Below are positions 19,637-31,450 of a stretch of 64,000 nucleotides of DNA, piece after piece; the stretch's first letter is position 1; each line of letters begins with the position of its first letter. The notes beneath the pieces are model-generated. The model searched no databases. It saw only the letters and a program-made list of their open reading frames with translations, and was not told the origin of the DNA. Source of the stretch: Mesorhizobium loti (GTDB taxonomy: Bacteria; Pseudomonadota; Alphaproteobacteria; Rhizobiales; Rhizobiaceae); contig NZ_LPWA01000057.1 in the NCBI RefSeq assembly GCF_001510895.1, positions 62,001-126,000 of the forward strand. Reading direction: 5' to 3'. The position numbers were made by a program, and so were the translations under genes.

Positions 19637-20122
19637 ATGCCGAGCAACGTCTTCCGCTTCGACGAGAGCTGGGACATTCCAGAGGGGACGCCACAGGAAG
19701 TGTGGGACGTCCTGTCCGATGCCGAGTTGCTGCCGCTCTGGTGGGGCGACGCCTACAAGGAAGTCGAGCCGCTCGACAAAAAAGGCAGAGGTGTCGTCGG
19801 CTCGCGGGCGAGAGCCAGAGCGCGAGGCGCCCTGCCCTACGAGCTTAACTTCATCATCGAGGCCGCCGAGCTCGAGCCAGGCCGTCTGGTGGTGGTGAAG
19901 ACCTTCGGCGATTTCGATGGCCTATGGCGAGCAGAATTGTCGCCATCCGGAACCGGCACGCATGTGAATCTCGCCTGGCAGGTCACGGTGGAAAGGCCGA
20001 TCCTCAAACTGCTCGCGCCCCTGCTCAGGCCGGCATTCGCGTGGAATCACCGCTGGACCACGCCGCGCGGCGAAGCGGGACTTCGCCGCTATCTGGCCGC
20101 TCAAAAGAATGGCAAGGCCTGA
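19637..20122 (+). CDS. SRPBCC (START-like) family protein
   Basis: The 161-residue protein starts [40 protein letters not shown] matches the first helix and strand of polyketide cyclase/SRPBCC folds, which bind hydrophobic ligands. An upstream in-frame start at 19607 adds ten non-conserved residues. It lies downstream of the GNAT gene on the same strand. Ligand unknown. Confidence 0.75.
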   Translation: MPSNVFRFDESWDIPEGTPQEVWDVLSDAELLPLWWGDAYKEVEPLDKKGRGVVGSRARARARGALPYELNFIIEAAELEPGRLVVVKTFGDFDGLWRAELSPSGTGTHVNLAWQVTVERPILKLLAPLLRPAFAWNHRWTTPRGEAGLRRYLAAQKNGKA

Positions 20123-20125
20123 AAC

Positions 20126-21148
20126 TCACCAGTTGCGGTTGAGCCAGCCGCGGGCCGGTTTTTCGACGATGTAGTAGCTCGCCAGCGCGCAGGCGAAGAC
20201 CGCGGCCAGCATCGGGATCGGCGCGCTGTCCCGGTCATAGACGAATTTGTAGAAGGGCTGCTGCCAGAGATAGAGCGAATAGGACCACAGCCCCAGCATC
20301 ACCATCGGCCGCGACGACAGCATTCCGGTGAGATACCCGCCGGCGAAGTCGAGCGTGTTGACGGCAAGCGCGAGCAGCGGCACGCCCAGCAGGTAGTGCA
20401 CCGGCGTCGGCACCGGATCGAGGAACAACAGCACCGCACCCGCGGCCGCAGCGATCGCCACATGCTGATTCTTCAGGAAAGCCGGCAGCCGTCCGTCGGC
20501 CTTGAGCAGGCAGATCGCCGCCGAAAGCAGGATCGAGGCGATATGCACATCTGTGCGCCAGTAGCTGGTCTCGTAGTCCATGCCGAAGACCCAGTAGGAG
20601 ATGGCGCCGTTGGCCATGGCAAGCAGCGCCAGCGCAACGAGCAGCCGCACGACATTCGCGCGTCCCGAAATCACCACGCTGATCAGCGCGAGCAGGATGT
20701 AGGAATGCTCCTCGACGCAAAGCGACCAGATATGGTCGAGCGCGCCGGCGCGGTTCACGAGAATGCCGGCGTAGTTGTAGGTGAAGGTCAGCGCCGTCAG
20801 CGCCGCCTTCCATTTGAAGGCGACGAAGGTGCCGGCGAGCCCGACCATGGCGGCGATCACGAACACCAGCAGCGCCGGATAGATGCGCGAGAAGCGGCGC
20901 TTGAAGAATTTCTTCAGCGGAAAGCGTTCGATGAACAGGATCTCACCCATCAGCCGGCCGCTGAGCACGAAGAAGAACTCGACGCCAAGCACGCCAAGAT
21001 TGATGCCGGGAACCGGAAAGAAGTGGCCGATGAGCACGAGCGCGATCGAAAGGCCGCGCCAGCCGTCGAGATAGGCCAGTCTTGTCCGTGCCGCTCTGTC
21101 GGCTGCGGCTCGCGGCAGGACACGGGCCGTCGCGGAGATGTCGGTCAT
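20126..21148 (-). CDS. Acyltransferase family 3 (OafA/YrhL-like) membrane protein
   Basis: The 340-residue integral membrane protein carries the family signature YLDGWRGLSIALVLIGHFFP (catalytic His in the RGxxxxxxxxxH context) and GVEFFFVLSGRLMGEILF. It has about ten hydrophobic segments and a typical C-terminal YYIVEKPARGWL. Members O-acylate surface polysaccharides or lipids in the inner membrane. I use MTDISATARV at 21148; a longer frame adds a Pro/Arg-rich extension of low likelihood. Confidence 0.88.
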   Translation of the reverse strand: MTDISATARVLPRAAADRAARTRLAYLDGWRGLSIALVLIGHFFPVPGINLGVLGVEFFFVLSGRLMGEILFIERFPLKKFFKRRFSRIYPALLVFVIAAMVGLAGTFVAFKWKAALTALTFTYNYAGILVNRAGALDHIWSLCVEEHSYILLALISVVISGRANVVRLLVALALLAMANGAISYWVFGMDYETSYWRTDVHIASILLSAAICLLKADGRLPAFLKNQHVAIAAAAGAVLLFLDPVPTPVHYLLGVPLLALAVNTLDFAGGYLTGMLSSRPMVMLGLWSYSLYLWQQPFYKFVYDRDSAPIPMLAAVFACALASYYIVEKPARGWLNRNW

Positions 21149-21303
21149 GCCCGTCCTTCGCAACTCGGGGCCCGGCACGGATGGCCGTGCCTGGAACCGC
21201 TTCGTTTCCCGCCGCATTTATTTTGCAGTGCGGGATAATCTTGTGCAAGTGCGAAGCCGCGAATTCTCAGGCACTTCCTGCCAAGTGGTTGCGAATGCGA
21301 AAG

Positions 21304-21330
21304 AAAAAGGGGCCGCGACGGCCCCTTTTT
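21304..21330 (-). terminator. Rho-independent terminator after the cox genes
   Basis: AAAAAGGGGCCG (21304-21315), loop CGA, CGGCCCCTTTTT (21319-21330): a perfect 12-bp stem ending in a T-run on both strands. It begins 18 bp beyond the coxM stop on the minus strand. Confidence 0.9.
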
Positions 21331-21348
21331 CATCCAGGCTGAGCGCGT

Positions 21349-22146
21349 TCAGGCGTTGGCCGCAGCCACCGCGCGCTTCGCCATCACCGCGATCAGATTG
21401 GCGCGGTAGTCGGCAGAAGCATGGATATCGCTCATCAGGCCCTTTGCCGGCACCTTGAGGCCGTCCAGCGCCGCGGCGTCGAACTTCTTCGCCAGCGCCG
21501 CCTCGATTTCCCTGGAGCGGAAGACACCATCGTCGCCGGCGCCGGTCACCGCTGCCCGAACGCCATCCTTGCCTTTGGTTACGAACACCCCGACGATCGC
21601 GTAGCGAGAGGCCGGGTTGCGGAATTTTTGATAGGCCGCCTTGGCGGGCGCGTTGAAGGTCACCGCCGTGATGATCTCGCTCTCCTTCAGCGCTGTTTCG
21701 AACAGCCCCTTGAAGAACTTGTCGGCGGCGATCTCGCGCTTGTTGGTGACGATCGTTGCGCCAAGCGCCAGCAGCGCCGCCGGATAATCGGCCGCCGGAT
21801 CATTGTTGGCGATCGAGCCGCCGATCGTACCCTTGTAGCGCACCGCCGGGTCGCCGATCAGCGAGGCCATATGGGCGAGCGCCGGGCAAGCCTTCTTCAG
21901 CTTCTCGTCATTGGAAACGTCGTAATGCGTCGTCGCCGCCCCGATGGTGACCGTCTTGCCGGACACCTTGACGCCCTGCAGCTCCTTCAGCCGCGACACG
22001 TCGACCAAATCGGAAGGCGCCGCGAGCCGCGTCTTCATGGCGGGGATCAGCGTCATGCCGCCGGAGAGCAGCTTGGCATCGCCGCTCTTCAACAGCTTGG
22101 CGGCCTCAGCGACCGAGGCGGCGCGGTGGTAATTGACCGAATACAT
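21349..22146 (-). CDS. coxM: Molybdenum hydroxylase FAD-binding (medium) subunit, CoxM-like
   Basis: This 265-residue subunit passes electrons between the iron-sulfur subunit and FAD. FAD-binding signatures are LLSGGMTLIPAMKTR (near residues 27-41) and TIGGSIANNDPAADYPAAL (near 107-125). It is third in the transcriptional order S-L-M. The spacer to the L gene holds a long palindromic repeat. Confidence 0.9.
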   Translation of the reverse strand: MYSVNYHRAASVAEAAKLLKSGDAKLLSGGMTLIPAMKTRLAAPSDLVDVSRLKELQGVKVSGKTVTIGAATTHYDVSNDEKLKKACPALAHMASLIGDPAVRYKGTIGGSIANNDPAADYPAALLALGATIVTNKREIAADKFFKGLFETALKESEIITAVTFNAPAKAAYQKFRNPASRYAIVGVFVTKGKDGVRAAVTGAGDDGVFRSREIEAALAKKFDAAALDGLKVPAKGLMSDIHASADYRANLIAVMAKRAVAAANA

Positions 22147-22170
22147 TGGCTTTCTCCCTTCGGGGAAAGA

Positions 22171-22257
22171 GCGAATAGGGAGTAGCGAATAGCGAATAGA
22201 ACCTATCCCTTCGCATCGCGCTTTTCCCGTATTCGCTACTCCCTATTCCCTACTCGC
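22171..22257. repeat. Palindromic intergenic repeat between coxL and coxM
   Basis: GAATAGGGAGTAGCGAAT at 22173-22190 is a perfect 18-nt inverted match to 22231-22248, inside an AT-rich spacer built from GCGAATAG/GAGTAG units. It is related in sequence and structure to the repeat at 24632-24725. Confidence 0.85.
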
Positions 22258-22261
22258 TTTT

Positions 22262-24613
22262 TCAGTGCTTCTTCTTGGCCCGGATGGCCGCCCATACGGT
22301 CGACGGCGACGCCGGCATGGCGATGTCGACGACACCGAGCGCATCGGTGATGGCGTTGATCACCGCCGGCGGCGAGCCGATCGCGCCGGCCTCGCCGCAG
22401 CCTTTGACGCCGAGCGGATTGCCGGGACACGGCGTGTTCGACGTCGAGACCTTGAACGACGGCAGATCGCCCGCGCGGGGCATCGTATAATCCATATAAC
22501 TCGCCGTCAGCAGCTGGCCGCTGGCGTCGTAATGGGCGCCTTCCAGCAGCGCCTGGCCGACGCCTTGCGCGATGCCGCCATGCACCTGCCCCTCGACGAT
22601 CATCGGATTGATGATGTTGCCGAAGTCGTCGGCCGCGACGAACTGGATGATTTCCGTTACGCCGGTTTCCGGATCGATCTCTACCTCGCAGATGTAGCAG
22701 CCGGCCGGGAAGGTGAAGTTGGACGGATCGTAGAAGGCCGTTTCCTTCAGGCCCGGCTCCATGCCGGCGGGCAGGTTGTGGGCGGTGTAGGAGGCAAGCG
22801 CCACCTGGAACCAGGGCAGGCTTTTGTCGGTGCCGGCGACCTTGACCTCGCCATTCTCGATGACGATGTCGCCCTCGTCCGCTTCGAGCAGATGCGCCGC
22901 GATCTTCTTGGCCTTGGCCTCGACCTTGTCGAGCGCCTTGGCCACCGCCGACATGCCGACGGCGCCCGAGCGCGACCCGTAAGTGCCCATGCCCATCTGC
23001 ACCTTGTCGGTGTCGCCATGGACGATCGAGACCGAATCGATCGGCACGCCGAAGCGCTGGGTGACCAGCTGCGCGAAAGTCGTCTCGTGGCCCTGGCCAT
23101 GGCTATGCGAGCCGGTCAGCACCTCGATCGTGCCAACCGCATTGACGCGCACCTCCGCCGATTCCCAAAGACCGACGCCGGCGCCGAGCGAACCGACCGC
23201 AGCGGATGGCGCGAGGCCGCAAGCTTCGATGTAGCAGCTCATGCCGATGCCGCGCAGCTTGCCTTGCTTGGCGGCGTCCGACCGCCGCTTGGTGAAGCCG
23301 GCATAGTCGGCGGCCTTCATCGCCGCATCAAGCGAGGCGGCATAATCGCCAGCGTCATAGTTCATAATCACCGGCGTCTGGTGCGGGAAGGAGGTGATGA
23401 AGTTCTTGCGCCTGAGCTCCGCCGGCGACACGCCAAGCTCGCGCGCGGCGGTCTCCATCATGCGCTCGAGCACGTAGGTGGCTTCCGGCCGCCCTGCCCC
23501 GCGATAGGCATCGACAGGTGCGGTGTTGGTGTAGACCGTGCGCACATTGGCGTGGATCGCCGGGATGTTGTACTGCCCCGACAGCAACGTCGCGTAGAGA
23601 TAGGTCGGCACGCAGGACGAGAACAGCGACATATAGGCGCCGAGATTGGCGATTGTGTCGACCTTGAACCCGGTGATCCGGTTATCCTTATCGAAGGCCA
23701 TTTCCACCGTCGACACGTGGTCGCGGCCATGCGCGTCGGAGAGGAAGCTTTCGGTGCGGTCGGCGACCCATTTGACCGGAACACCGGTCTTCTTCGATGC
23801 CCAGAGACACACGATCTCTTCCGGATAGATGTAGATCTTGGAGCCGAAGCCGCCGCCAACGTCGGGCGCGATCACCCTGAGCTTGTTTTCCGGCGCGACA
23901 TTGTAGAAGGCACTCATCACCAGCCGCGCCAGATGCGGGTTCTGCGACGTCGTCCAGCAGGTATAGTGGTCCTCGGCCTTGTCGTAATGGCCGAGAGCCG
24001 CGCGTGGCTCCATCGCGTTCGGCACCAGCCGGTTGTTGACGATCTTCATGCGCGTGACATGAGCCGCCGACTTGATCGCGGCGTCGGTCGCCTTGCCGTC
24101 GCCGAGTTCCCAGTCGAAGATCAGGTTGTTCTCGGCCTCGGCATGGACCTGCGGCGCGCCCTTTTCGAGCGCCTTGGTTGCCTCGACCACCGCCTTCAGT
24201 TCCTTGTAGGTGATCTCGACCGCTTCCGCCGCATCGCGCGCCTGACCCTTGGTGTCGGCGATGACGATGACGACGGCGTCGCCGACATAGCGCACCTTGT
24301 CCACCGCGAGCGGCGACCAGGCGCCCATCTTCATCGGCGTGCCGTCCTTGGAATGGATCATCCAGCCGCAGATCAGATTGCCGATCCCGTCGGCCTTGAG
24401 CTCCTTGCCGGTCAGCACACCGACGACGCCGGGCATCGCCTGCGCTTGTCTCACATCGATCTTCTTGATCTGCGCATGCGCGTGCGGGCTGCGCACGAAC
24501 ACGGCATGCTTCATGCCAGGCACCACCATGTCGTCGACATAGCGGCCGCCGCCGGTGATGAACCTCTTGTCTTCCTTGCGCGCCACGCGAGCGCCGACAC
24601 CTTCGATACCCAT
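22262..24613 (-). CDS. coxL: Molybdenum hydroxylase large subunit, form II CoxL-like
   Basis: The 783-residue subunit binds the molybdopterin cytosine dinucleotide cofactor. The active-site loop reads AYRGAGR (residues 369-375). That is the form II signature; form I, the proven CO dehydrogenases, reads AYRCSFR. CO oxidation is therefore not assured, and another substrate is at least as likely. Other family blocks are [20 protein letters not shown] at the N-terminus and [17 protein letters not shown] near the C-terminus. It lies between coxS and coxM. Confidence 0.93.
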   Translation of the reverse strand: MGIEGVGARVARKEDKRFITGGGRYVDDMVVPGMKHAVFVRSPHAHAQIKKIDVRQAQAMPGVVGVLTGKELKADGIGNLICGWMIHSKDGTPMKMGAWSPLAVDKVRYVGDAVVIVIADTKGQARDAAEAVEITYKELKAVVEATKALEKGAPQVHAEAENNLIFDWELGDGKATDAAIKSAAHVTRMKIVNNRLVPNAMEPRAALGHYDKAEDHYTCWTTSQNPHLARLVMSAFYNVAPENKLRVIAPDVGGGFGSKIYIYPEEIVCLWASKKTGVPVKWVADRTESFLSDAHGRDHVSTVEMAFDKDNRITGFKVDTIANLGAYMSLFSSCVPTYLYATLLSGQYNIPAIHANVRTVYTNTAPVDAYRGAGRPEATYVLERMMETAARELGVSPAELRRKNFITSFPHQTPVIMNYDAGDYAASLDAAMKAADYAGFTKRRSDAAKQGKLRGIGMSCYIEACGLAPSAAVGSLGAGVGLWESAEVRVNAVGTIEVLTGSHSHGQGHETTFAQLVTQRFGVPIDSVSIVHGDTDKVQMGMGTYGSRSGAVGMSAVAKALDKVEAKAKKIAAHLLEADEGDIVIENGEVKVAGTDKSLPWFQVALASYTAHNLPAGMEPGLKETAFYDPSNFTFPAGCYICEVEIDPETGVTEIIQFVAADDFGNIINPMIVEGQVHGGIAQGVGQALLEGAHYDASGQLLTASYMDYTMPRAGDLPSFKVSTSNTPCPGNPLGVKGCGEAGAIGSPPAVINAITDALGVVDIAMPASPSTVWAAIRAKKKH

Positions 24614-24631
24614 TGCGGAAATTCCTCCCGT

Positions 24632-24725
24632 AAATAGCGAGTAGTGAGTAGCGAGTAGTGAATGGTTGGAGCGAACAATGGTCAGAAGAAACTGACTATT
24701 CGCTACTCCCTATTCGCTACTCGCT
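24632..24725. repeat. Palindromic intergenic repeat between coxS and coxL
   Basis: AGCGAGTAGTGAGTAGCGAG (from about 24635) and ACTATTCGCTACTCCCTATT (from about 24695), each extended by further TAG/CTA units, form an imperfect inverted repeat of about 28 bp per arm. It is the same family as the repeat at 22171-22257. Confidence 0.8.
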
Positions 24726-24731
24726 CGGGCC

Positions 24732-25231
24732 TCACGCAGCCTGTTTAGCCTTTCCCTTGGCCCCCTTCGACATCGCTTGCGATGCGGCTAGGATCGCTTG
24801 ATGATGTTGTGGTAGCCGGTGCAGCGGCAGATATTGCCGTCGAGTTCGGCGCGCACGGTGGCCTCGTCGAGGCCTTCCGGATGGTGCGCGATCATGTCCG
24901 TCGCCGCCATGATCATGCCCGGCGTGCAGAAGCCGCATTGCAACCCGTGATGCTCCTTGAACGCCGCCTGCACTGGGTGCAATTCGGCGCCGTTCGCCAG
25001 CCCCTCGATGGTGACGACCGTCGACCCCGAGGCCTGGACCGCGAGCATCGTGCAGGATTTCACGGCTCTGCCGTCGACATGCACGACGCAGGCGCCGCAT
25101 TGCGAGGTGTCGCAGCCGACATGGGTACCCGTGAGGCCGAGATGTTCCCGTAAGAAATGCACCAGCAGTGTTCGGTCCTCGGCGTTCCCGCTGACCCGCC
25201 TGCCATTCACAGTCAACGACACTTCCGACAT
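24732..25231 (-). CDS. coxS: Molybdenum hydroxylase [2Fe-2S] (small) subunit, CoxS-like, frameshifted
   Basis: This subunit carries two [2Fe-2S] clusters. The plant-type site is CDTSQCGAC with a later Cys in SCTMLAV, and the second site is CGFCTPGM plus [10 protein letters not shown]. The first frame stops at 24788 after HNIIKRS. One missing base next to 24797 (AAGCG where AAGGCG is expected) restores [18 protein letters not shown] and the stop at 24732, giving 166 residues. It starts at ATG 25231 ([10 protein letters not shown]) and is the first gene of the S-L-M cluster. Confidence 0.9.
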
Positions 25232-25509
25232 GCAACCTCCCCTGGGTATTACCTTGGTTATCGCGTTGCCGATGCCGTTCTGATGCTTCGGCAGTGCGTT
25301 ATTTGCACACCGTACAACGGTCAAAACAGCGCTGCCAGCGCCGCCTCCATTGTACTTTCGATCATGGCAAAAGCATCGTGCAGCGCAGCAACCGGCCCCA
25401 TTGCCAAAACCAGGATTGAAGGCAAAGATGGCGTCGACGCACGCGTGCCGGACACGCACAAGAAGACACGCACAAAAACAGCGTCGGAGGAACTACGGGA
25501 GGAGGCAAG

Positions 25510-26679
25510 CTGGCCAGTTCGAGCACGCGTTACGCATGTGGCCTCTCGGCGCTCACCACGGATGAGCCCGATCCAGATGTCTTTGCCAGGGCCATCGCGG
25601 CCGAAGCGGCAGCCGTCGATGCCGGCTTCGCGCTGATCTTCTTCTCCCAAAGCCTCGTCGACGCATCGGCATTGGCGGATGCGCTGAAGCTGCATGCCCC
25701 TTCACTTGCCTATGCCGGCTGCTCGACCGCCGGCGAGATTACACCGCAAGGGCTCGAGGACGGCCATATCCTGGCATTGCTTCTGCCCTCGGCATCGTTT
25801 TCGACCGCCAGCACCATGGTCGAGAACCTCTCCTCCTCCAGCATGGACAGGATCACCGGCGAGGTCGCCTCGCTGCGACGCCTCCTGCGCAGCCGCGCCG
25901 GCCATGAGCGTGCGAAGAGCGTGTTCGCACTCTGCTTCATCGACGGGCTGTCCTATGCCGAGGAAGCGGTCACCTCGGCCATCCACTGGGGACTGGATGA
26001 CATTCCGCTGATTGGCGGCTCGGCGGGCGACGACCTGAAATTCGAAACGACAAGGCTGATCTCGAACGGCAAGGTCACTTCCGACAGCGCCATCGTCGTG
26101 CTGATCGCGACCGAGATCCCCTTCCATGTCTTCAAGACCGACAATTTCATTCCCACCGACGAGAAGCTGGTGGTGACGGCGTCCGATCCCGATCATCGAA
26201 TCGTGCGCGAATTCAACGCCACCAACGCCGCGGAGGAATACGCCACCTCCGTCGGCATGGTGCCCCAGGCGCTAACACCGCTGAGCTTCGCGTCCCACCC
26301 TGTCGTGGTGAAGGTTGGCGGCGAATATTATTGCCGCTCGATCCAGCGGATGCATGCCGATGGATCGCTGTCCTTCTTCTGCGCCATCGACGACGGCGTC
26401 GTTCTGTCCATCGCTCAGCCCAAGAACATGGTCGAGACTACGCGCGCCGCCCTGCTGGATGTCGAGCGCAAGCTTGGCGGTATCGACATGGTGCTCGGCT
26501 TCGACTGCGTGCTGCGCCGGCTCGACGCGCGCAACCGCCAGGTCTTCCGCGATATTTCCGAGCTCTACCGGACCAACAACGTCATCGGTTTCGGCACCTA
26601 TGGCGAGCAGTACCGCTCGATGCATCTCAACCAGACTTTCACCGGCATCGCTTTCGGTGAGCATCGGGCGGCCGAGTGA
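25510..26679 (+). CDS. FIST N- and C-domain sensory protein
   Basis: The 389-residue protein matches FIST proteins, predicted small-ligand sensors coupled to signal transduction. The N-domain includes SLAYAGCSTAGEITPQG and DDIPLIGGSAGDDL. The C-domain includes LGFDCVLRRLDARN and VIGFGTYGEQYRSMHLNQTF. No ATG, GTG or TTG fits the conserved N-terminus. CTG at 25510 directly follows GGGAGGAGGCAAG, so the gene either uses CTG or has lost the A of an ATG. A kinase gene begins six bases after its stop. Confidence 0.85.
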   Translation: MASSSTRYACGLSALTTDEPDPDVFARAIAAEAAAVDAGFALIFFSQSLVDASALADALKLHAPSLAYAGCSTAGEITPQGLEDGHILALLLPSASFSTASTMVENLSSSSMDRITGEVASLRRLLRSRAGHERAKSVFALCFIDGLSYAEEAVTSAIHWGLDDIPLIGGSAGDDLKFETTRLISNGKVTSDSAIVVLIATEIPFHVFKTDNFIPTDEKLVVTASDPDHRIVREFNATNAAEEYATSVGMVPQALTPLSFASHPVVVKVGGEYYCRSIQRMHADGSLSFFCAIDDGVVLSIAQPKNMVETTRAALLDVERKLGGIDMVLGFDCVLRRLDARNRQVFRDISELYRTNNVIGFGTYGEQYRSMHLNQTFTGIAFGEHRAAE

Positions 26680-26685
26680 ACTGCC

Positions 26686-28024
26686 ATGCCGCTTCGTGAT
26701 ATCGACGACCTTGAGAAGCTGAAGAAGATCAACGCCGCTCTCGTCAGTCGCGTCGAACGCTCGATGGACCAGCAGGTCAACGCCTTCTCTTTGTTCCAGA
26801 CCGCGATCTCGCTGGAGAACCAGGTGCGCACGCGCACCGAGGAGTTGCATACGACGCTGCGCCGGCTCGAGCGGTCGAACGTCGATCTCGTCGCCGCCAA
26901 GGAAACGGCCGAGCTGGCGAACCTTTCCAAGACCAGGTTTCTCGCCGCCGCCAGCCACGACGTGCTGCAGCCACTCAATGCCGCGCATCTGTCGGTCTCC
27001 GCGCTCGCCGAGGTCCAGACCAGCGAGGAAGGCAAGAAACTGGTGCGGCACGTCGAGCGTCGCTGGAGACGATGGAAGATCTGCTGCGTACGCTGCTCGA
27101 CATCTCCAAGCTCGACGCCGGCGTGGTGCAGCCGGAAATCGGCGATGTCAGCCTGGAGGCGCTGTTTTCCTCATTGCGCTCGGATTTCCTGCCTGAGGCG
27201 CAGAAGAAGGGCCTGTCGCTGAAATTCCGGCCGGTCAATGTCGTCGTGCGCTCCGACCGCACGCTGCTGCGCCGCATCCTGCAGAACATCCTGTCCAACG
27301 CGCTGCGCTACACCCGCTCAGGCGGCGTTCTGGTCGGCACCAGGCATCGCGGCGACACCATCCGCATCGATGTCGCCGACACCGGCTGCGGCATCCCCGA
27401 CGACCAGCGCGAAGCGGTGTTCGAGGAGTTCCATCGCGGCACCTCGACCCTCGTCGATGCCGGGCTGGCCGGCGGATTGGGCCTCGGCCTCGCCATCGTG
27501 CGCCGCATGGCGGCCGCACTCCGCCATCCCGTCACCTTTTCGTCGAAAGTCGGGCGCGGCACGATCTTCCACATCGATGTGCCGGTCGGCATAAGCGCCG
27601 CGGCTGAGCCGGCAGCAAGCATCGGCGATTTGGAACGACCGCGCGGCTACGGCCTGTTCGGCACCAGGGTGCTGCTGGTGGAAAACGACACCGACGTGCT
27701 GAGCGCCATGACCTCGCTGCTTGAGCGCTGGCAATGCCTGGTGCGCGCCGCGACCTCGACCGACGATGCGCTCGACCTGCTCGGCGACACCGCCTGGGTG
27801 CCCGACATCATCATCGCCGACCAGCATCTCGACGCGGCGACCTCGGCACCGCGACGATCGCCGAGGTACGCGACTATCTCGGCCGCCCTGTCCCGGCGTT
27901 GATCGTCACCGCCGACGGCTCCGAGCTCGTCGCCAAGGCCGCCCGCGCCGCCGGTATCGAGCTGATGCGCAAACCGCTGAAGCCGGCGCAATTGCGGGCG
28001 CTCTTGGCGCATCTGCTGGCTTAA
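26686..28024 (+). CDS. Hybrid sensor histidine kinase with C-terminal receiver, two frameshifts
   Basis: No membrane helix: a soluble kinase of 446 residues once corrected. An N-terminal coiled coil (about 1-85) leads to HisKA with His91 in ASHDVLQPLNAA. HATPase follows (NILSNALRYT, VADTGCGIPDD, GGLGLGLAIVRRM), and then a receiver domain (VLLVENDTDVLSAM, IIADQHLD, LMRKPLKPAQL). One base is missing near 27058 (VERS/LETMEDLL junction) and one near 27838 (HLDGGDLGTA). The FIST gene immediately upstream suggests the FIST protein supplies the input. The LuxR regulator converging from the other side is a likely output. Confidence 0.85.
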
Positions 28025-28122
28025 AGCATGTCTCCCGAAAGTGGGTTTCGGGACAAAGACATGCGTAAAATCGAAAACCTAAAGCGCACGGAGCGAATTT
28101 GAAAGATCGCGACGCGCTTTAG
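28022..28122. repeat. Rhizobial two-hairpin intergenic repeat
   Basis: It begins TAAAGCATGTCTCCCGAAAG and ends GACGCGCTTTAG. One hairpin pairs CCCGAAA with TTTCGGG and CATGTC with GACATG; a second pairs AAAGCGC with GCGCTTT. I recognise the type as a widespread rhizobial intergenic element. It lies between converging kinase and regulator genes. Confidence 0.75.
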
Positions 28123-28131
28123 GAGTGCCCC

Positions 28132-28815
28132 TCAAAACCCCGCCTGATCCCTGAACAGCTCCGCATTGTCCAGCTTCGACACTTCGATCACCGCCTGCGT
28201 CCGGCTATAGACATTGAGCTTCCGCAAAATCTCCGAGACATGCGCCTTGACCGTGGTCTCGCCGACCTGAAGCTCATAGGCGATCTGCTTGTTGAGCATG
28301 CCTTGGCGCAGCATCTGCAAAACTCTCAGCTGCTGCGGCGTCAGCGTGGCCAGGCGCTGCACCATGTCGGCGCGGTCGGTGCTGTCGGGGTCCGCCGGCT
28401 GGCCTTCGTAATTTTCCGGTACATAGACCGCGCCGTCCATCACCGAGCGGATGGCGGCGGCGAGGTCGCCTTTCCTTGCCGATTTCGGAATGAAGCCGGC
28501 GGCGCCGTAGGACAGCGCCTCGGAAATGATCTTCGGCTCCTCATAGCCCGACACGATCACCACCGGCAGCCGCGGATAGCGGGTCCTGAGCTGCAGCAGT
28601 CCCTCGAAGCCATGCACGTCGGGCATGCTCAAATCGAGCAGCGCGAGGTCGAACGGCTTTGCGTCGGCCAGAAGTTCGATTGCCTCCGCGATCGAGCGCG
28701 CCTCGACCGTGTCGACGTCGGGATAGGCCATTTGCACAGCGCTGTGCAGCGCCTCGCGAAACAGCGGGTGGTCGTCGATGATCAAAAAACGGGCGCGATC
28801 GCTGACGGCGGTCAT
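28132..28815 (-). CDS. LuxR-family (NarL-type) response regulator
   Basis: The 227-residue protein begins MTAVSDRARFLIIDDHPLF. The receiver spans about 1-125 (Asp in LALLDLSMPDVHGFE, Lys in GFIPKSARKGD). The C-terminal HTH (about 160-220) includes LTPQQLRVLQMLRQGMLNKQ and ETTVKAHVSEILRKL. It converges with the FIST/kinase pair and is the obvious candidate output of that module. A longer frame to 28938 has no conserved sequence. Confidence 0.9.
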   Translation of the reverse strand: MTAVSDRARFLIIDDHPLFREALHSAVQMAYPDVDTVEARSIAEAIELLADAKPFDLALLDLSMPDVHGFEGLLQLRTRYPRLPVVIVSGYEEPKIISEALSYGAAGFIPKSARKGDLAAAIRSVMDGAVYVPENYEGQPADPDSTDRADMVQRLATLTPQQLRVLQMLRQGMLNKQIAYELQVGETTVKAHVSEILRKLNVYSRTQAVIEVSKLDNAELFRDQAGF

Positions 28816-29021
28816 TTTATTGGTTCGGGCATCGGTTCGGTTTCGTTGGTCACAGGATAGTCCCGCGACCATGGCCAGATTATTGCCAAATAGTACATCG
28901 CCCCGAAAGTCGCGGTGTCGGCAAAACGACAGGGCCAATGGTTTCGCGACCCTAATGCCTTGCCCACCCGTCGAAATCGGCCGAAGGTGCGGGCAGATTC
29001 ATGCCAACGCAGAGACAGCCC

Positions 29022-29720
<699 letters not shown>

Positions 29721-29724
29721 TCCG

Positions 29725-30375
29725 ATGAGCGACCTTGTCCTTCATAACTACTATCGCTCCTCCACCTCCTACCGGGTGCGGATCGCGCTGGAGATGAAGG
29801 GATTGAGCTACACTTACGTGCCGCATCACTTGCGCCACGGCGAGCATCTCGAGCCCGCCTATCTCGCGGTCAACCCGCAAGGCCTGGTGCCGGCGCTGGT
29901 GCTGGATGACGGCACGCTTTTGACGCAGTCGCTGGCGATCGTCGAATATCTCGACGAGATTGCGCCCGAGCCGCCGCTGCTGCCCAAGGACGCGCTAGGG
30001 CGGGCGCGGGTCCGGATGCTGGCGCAGATGATCGCCTGCGACATCCACCCGGTGAACAATCTGCGTGTGCTGACGTCTTTGCGCACCCTCTTCGGCGCCG
30101 GCGACGAGGATGTCGTCAACTGGTTCCGGCACTGGGTGAACGAAGGTTTCCAGCCGCTTGAAAAGATCCTGGCCTCGTCGCCCGAGACCGGCACATTTTG
30201 CCACGGCGACACGCCGGGGCTGGCCGACATCTGCCTCGCCGCCCAGGTCACCAACAATGCCCGCTTCGGCGTCGACATGACGCCCTACCCGGTGATGTCG
30301 CGCATCCACGCCGCCTGCATGGCGCTGCCGGCCTTCCAGAAGGCGGCGCCTCAGAATCAGATCGATGCCGAATAA
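29725..30375 (+). CDS. maiA: Maleylpyruvate/maleylacetoacetate isomerase (zeta-class GST)
   Basis: The 216-residue protein has the zeta-GST signature YYRSSTSYRVRIALEMKG near the N-terminus (SSxSxR), NPQGLVPALVLDDG with the cis-Pro, and QSLAIVEYLDE. It is co-directional with the hydrolase before it, with a 4-bp gap. The pairing favours maleylpyruvate over maleylacetoacetate as substrate, but both are possible. Confidence 0.88.
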   Translation: MSDLVLHNYYRSSTSYRVRIALEMKGLSYTYVPHHLRHGEHLEPAYLAVNPQGLVPALVLDDGTLLTQSLAIVEYLDEIAPEPPLLPKDALGRARVRMLAQMIACDIHPVNNLRVLTSLRTLFGAGDEDVVNWFRHWVNEGFQPLEKILASSPETGTFCHGDTPGLADICLAAQVTNNARFGVDMTPYPVMSRIHAACMALPAFQKAAPQNQIDAE

Positions 30376-30393
30376 CCTGCTGAAGGACTTGCC

Positions 30394-31437
<1,044 letters not shown>

Positions 31438-31450
31438 CCAAACAGCGCCG

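Noticed and set aside
22262-25231. A proven aerobic CO dehydrogenase
   Set aside because: The large-subunit loop is AYRGAGR (form II), not AYRCSFR (form I), so CO as substrate is not supported by the sequence.
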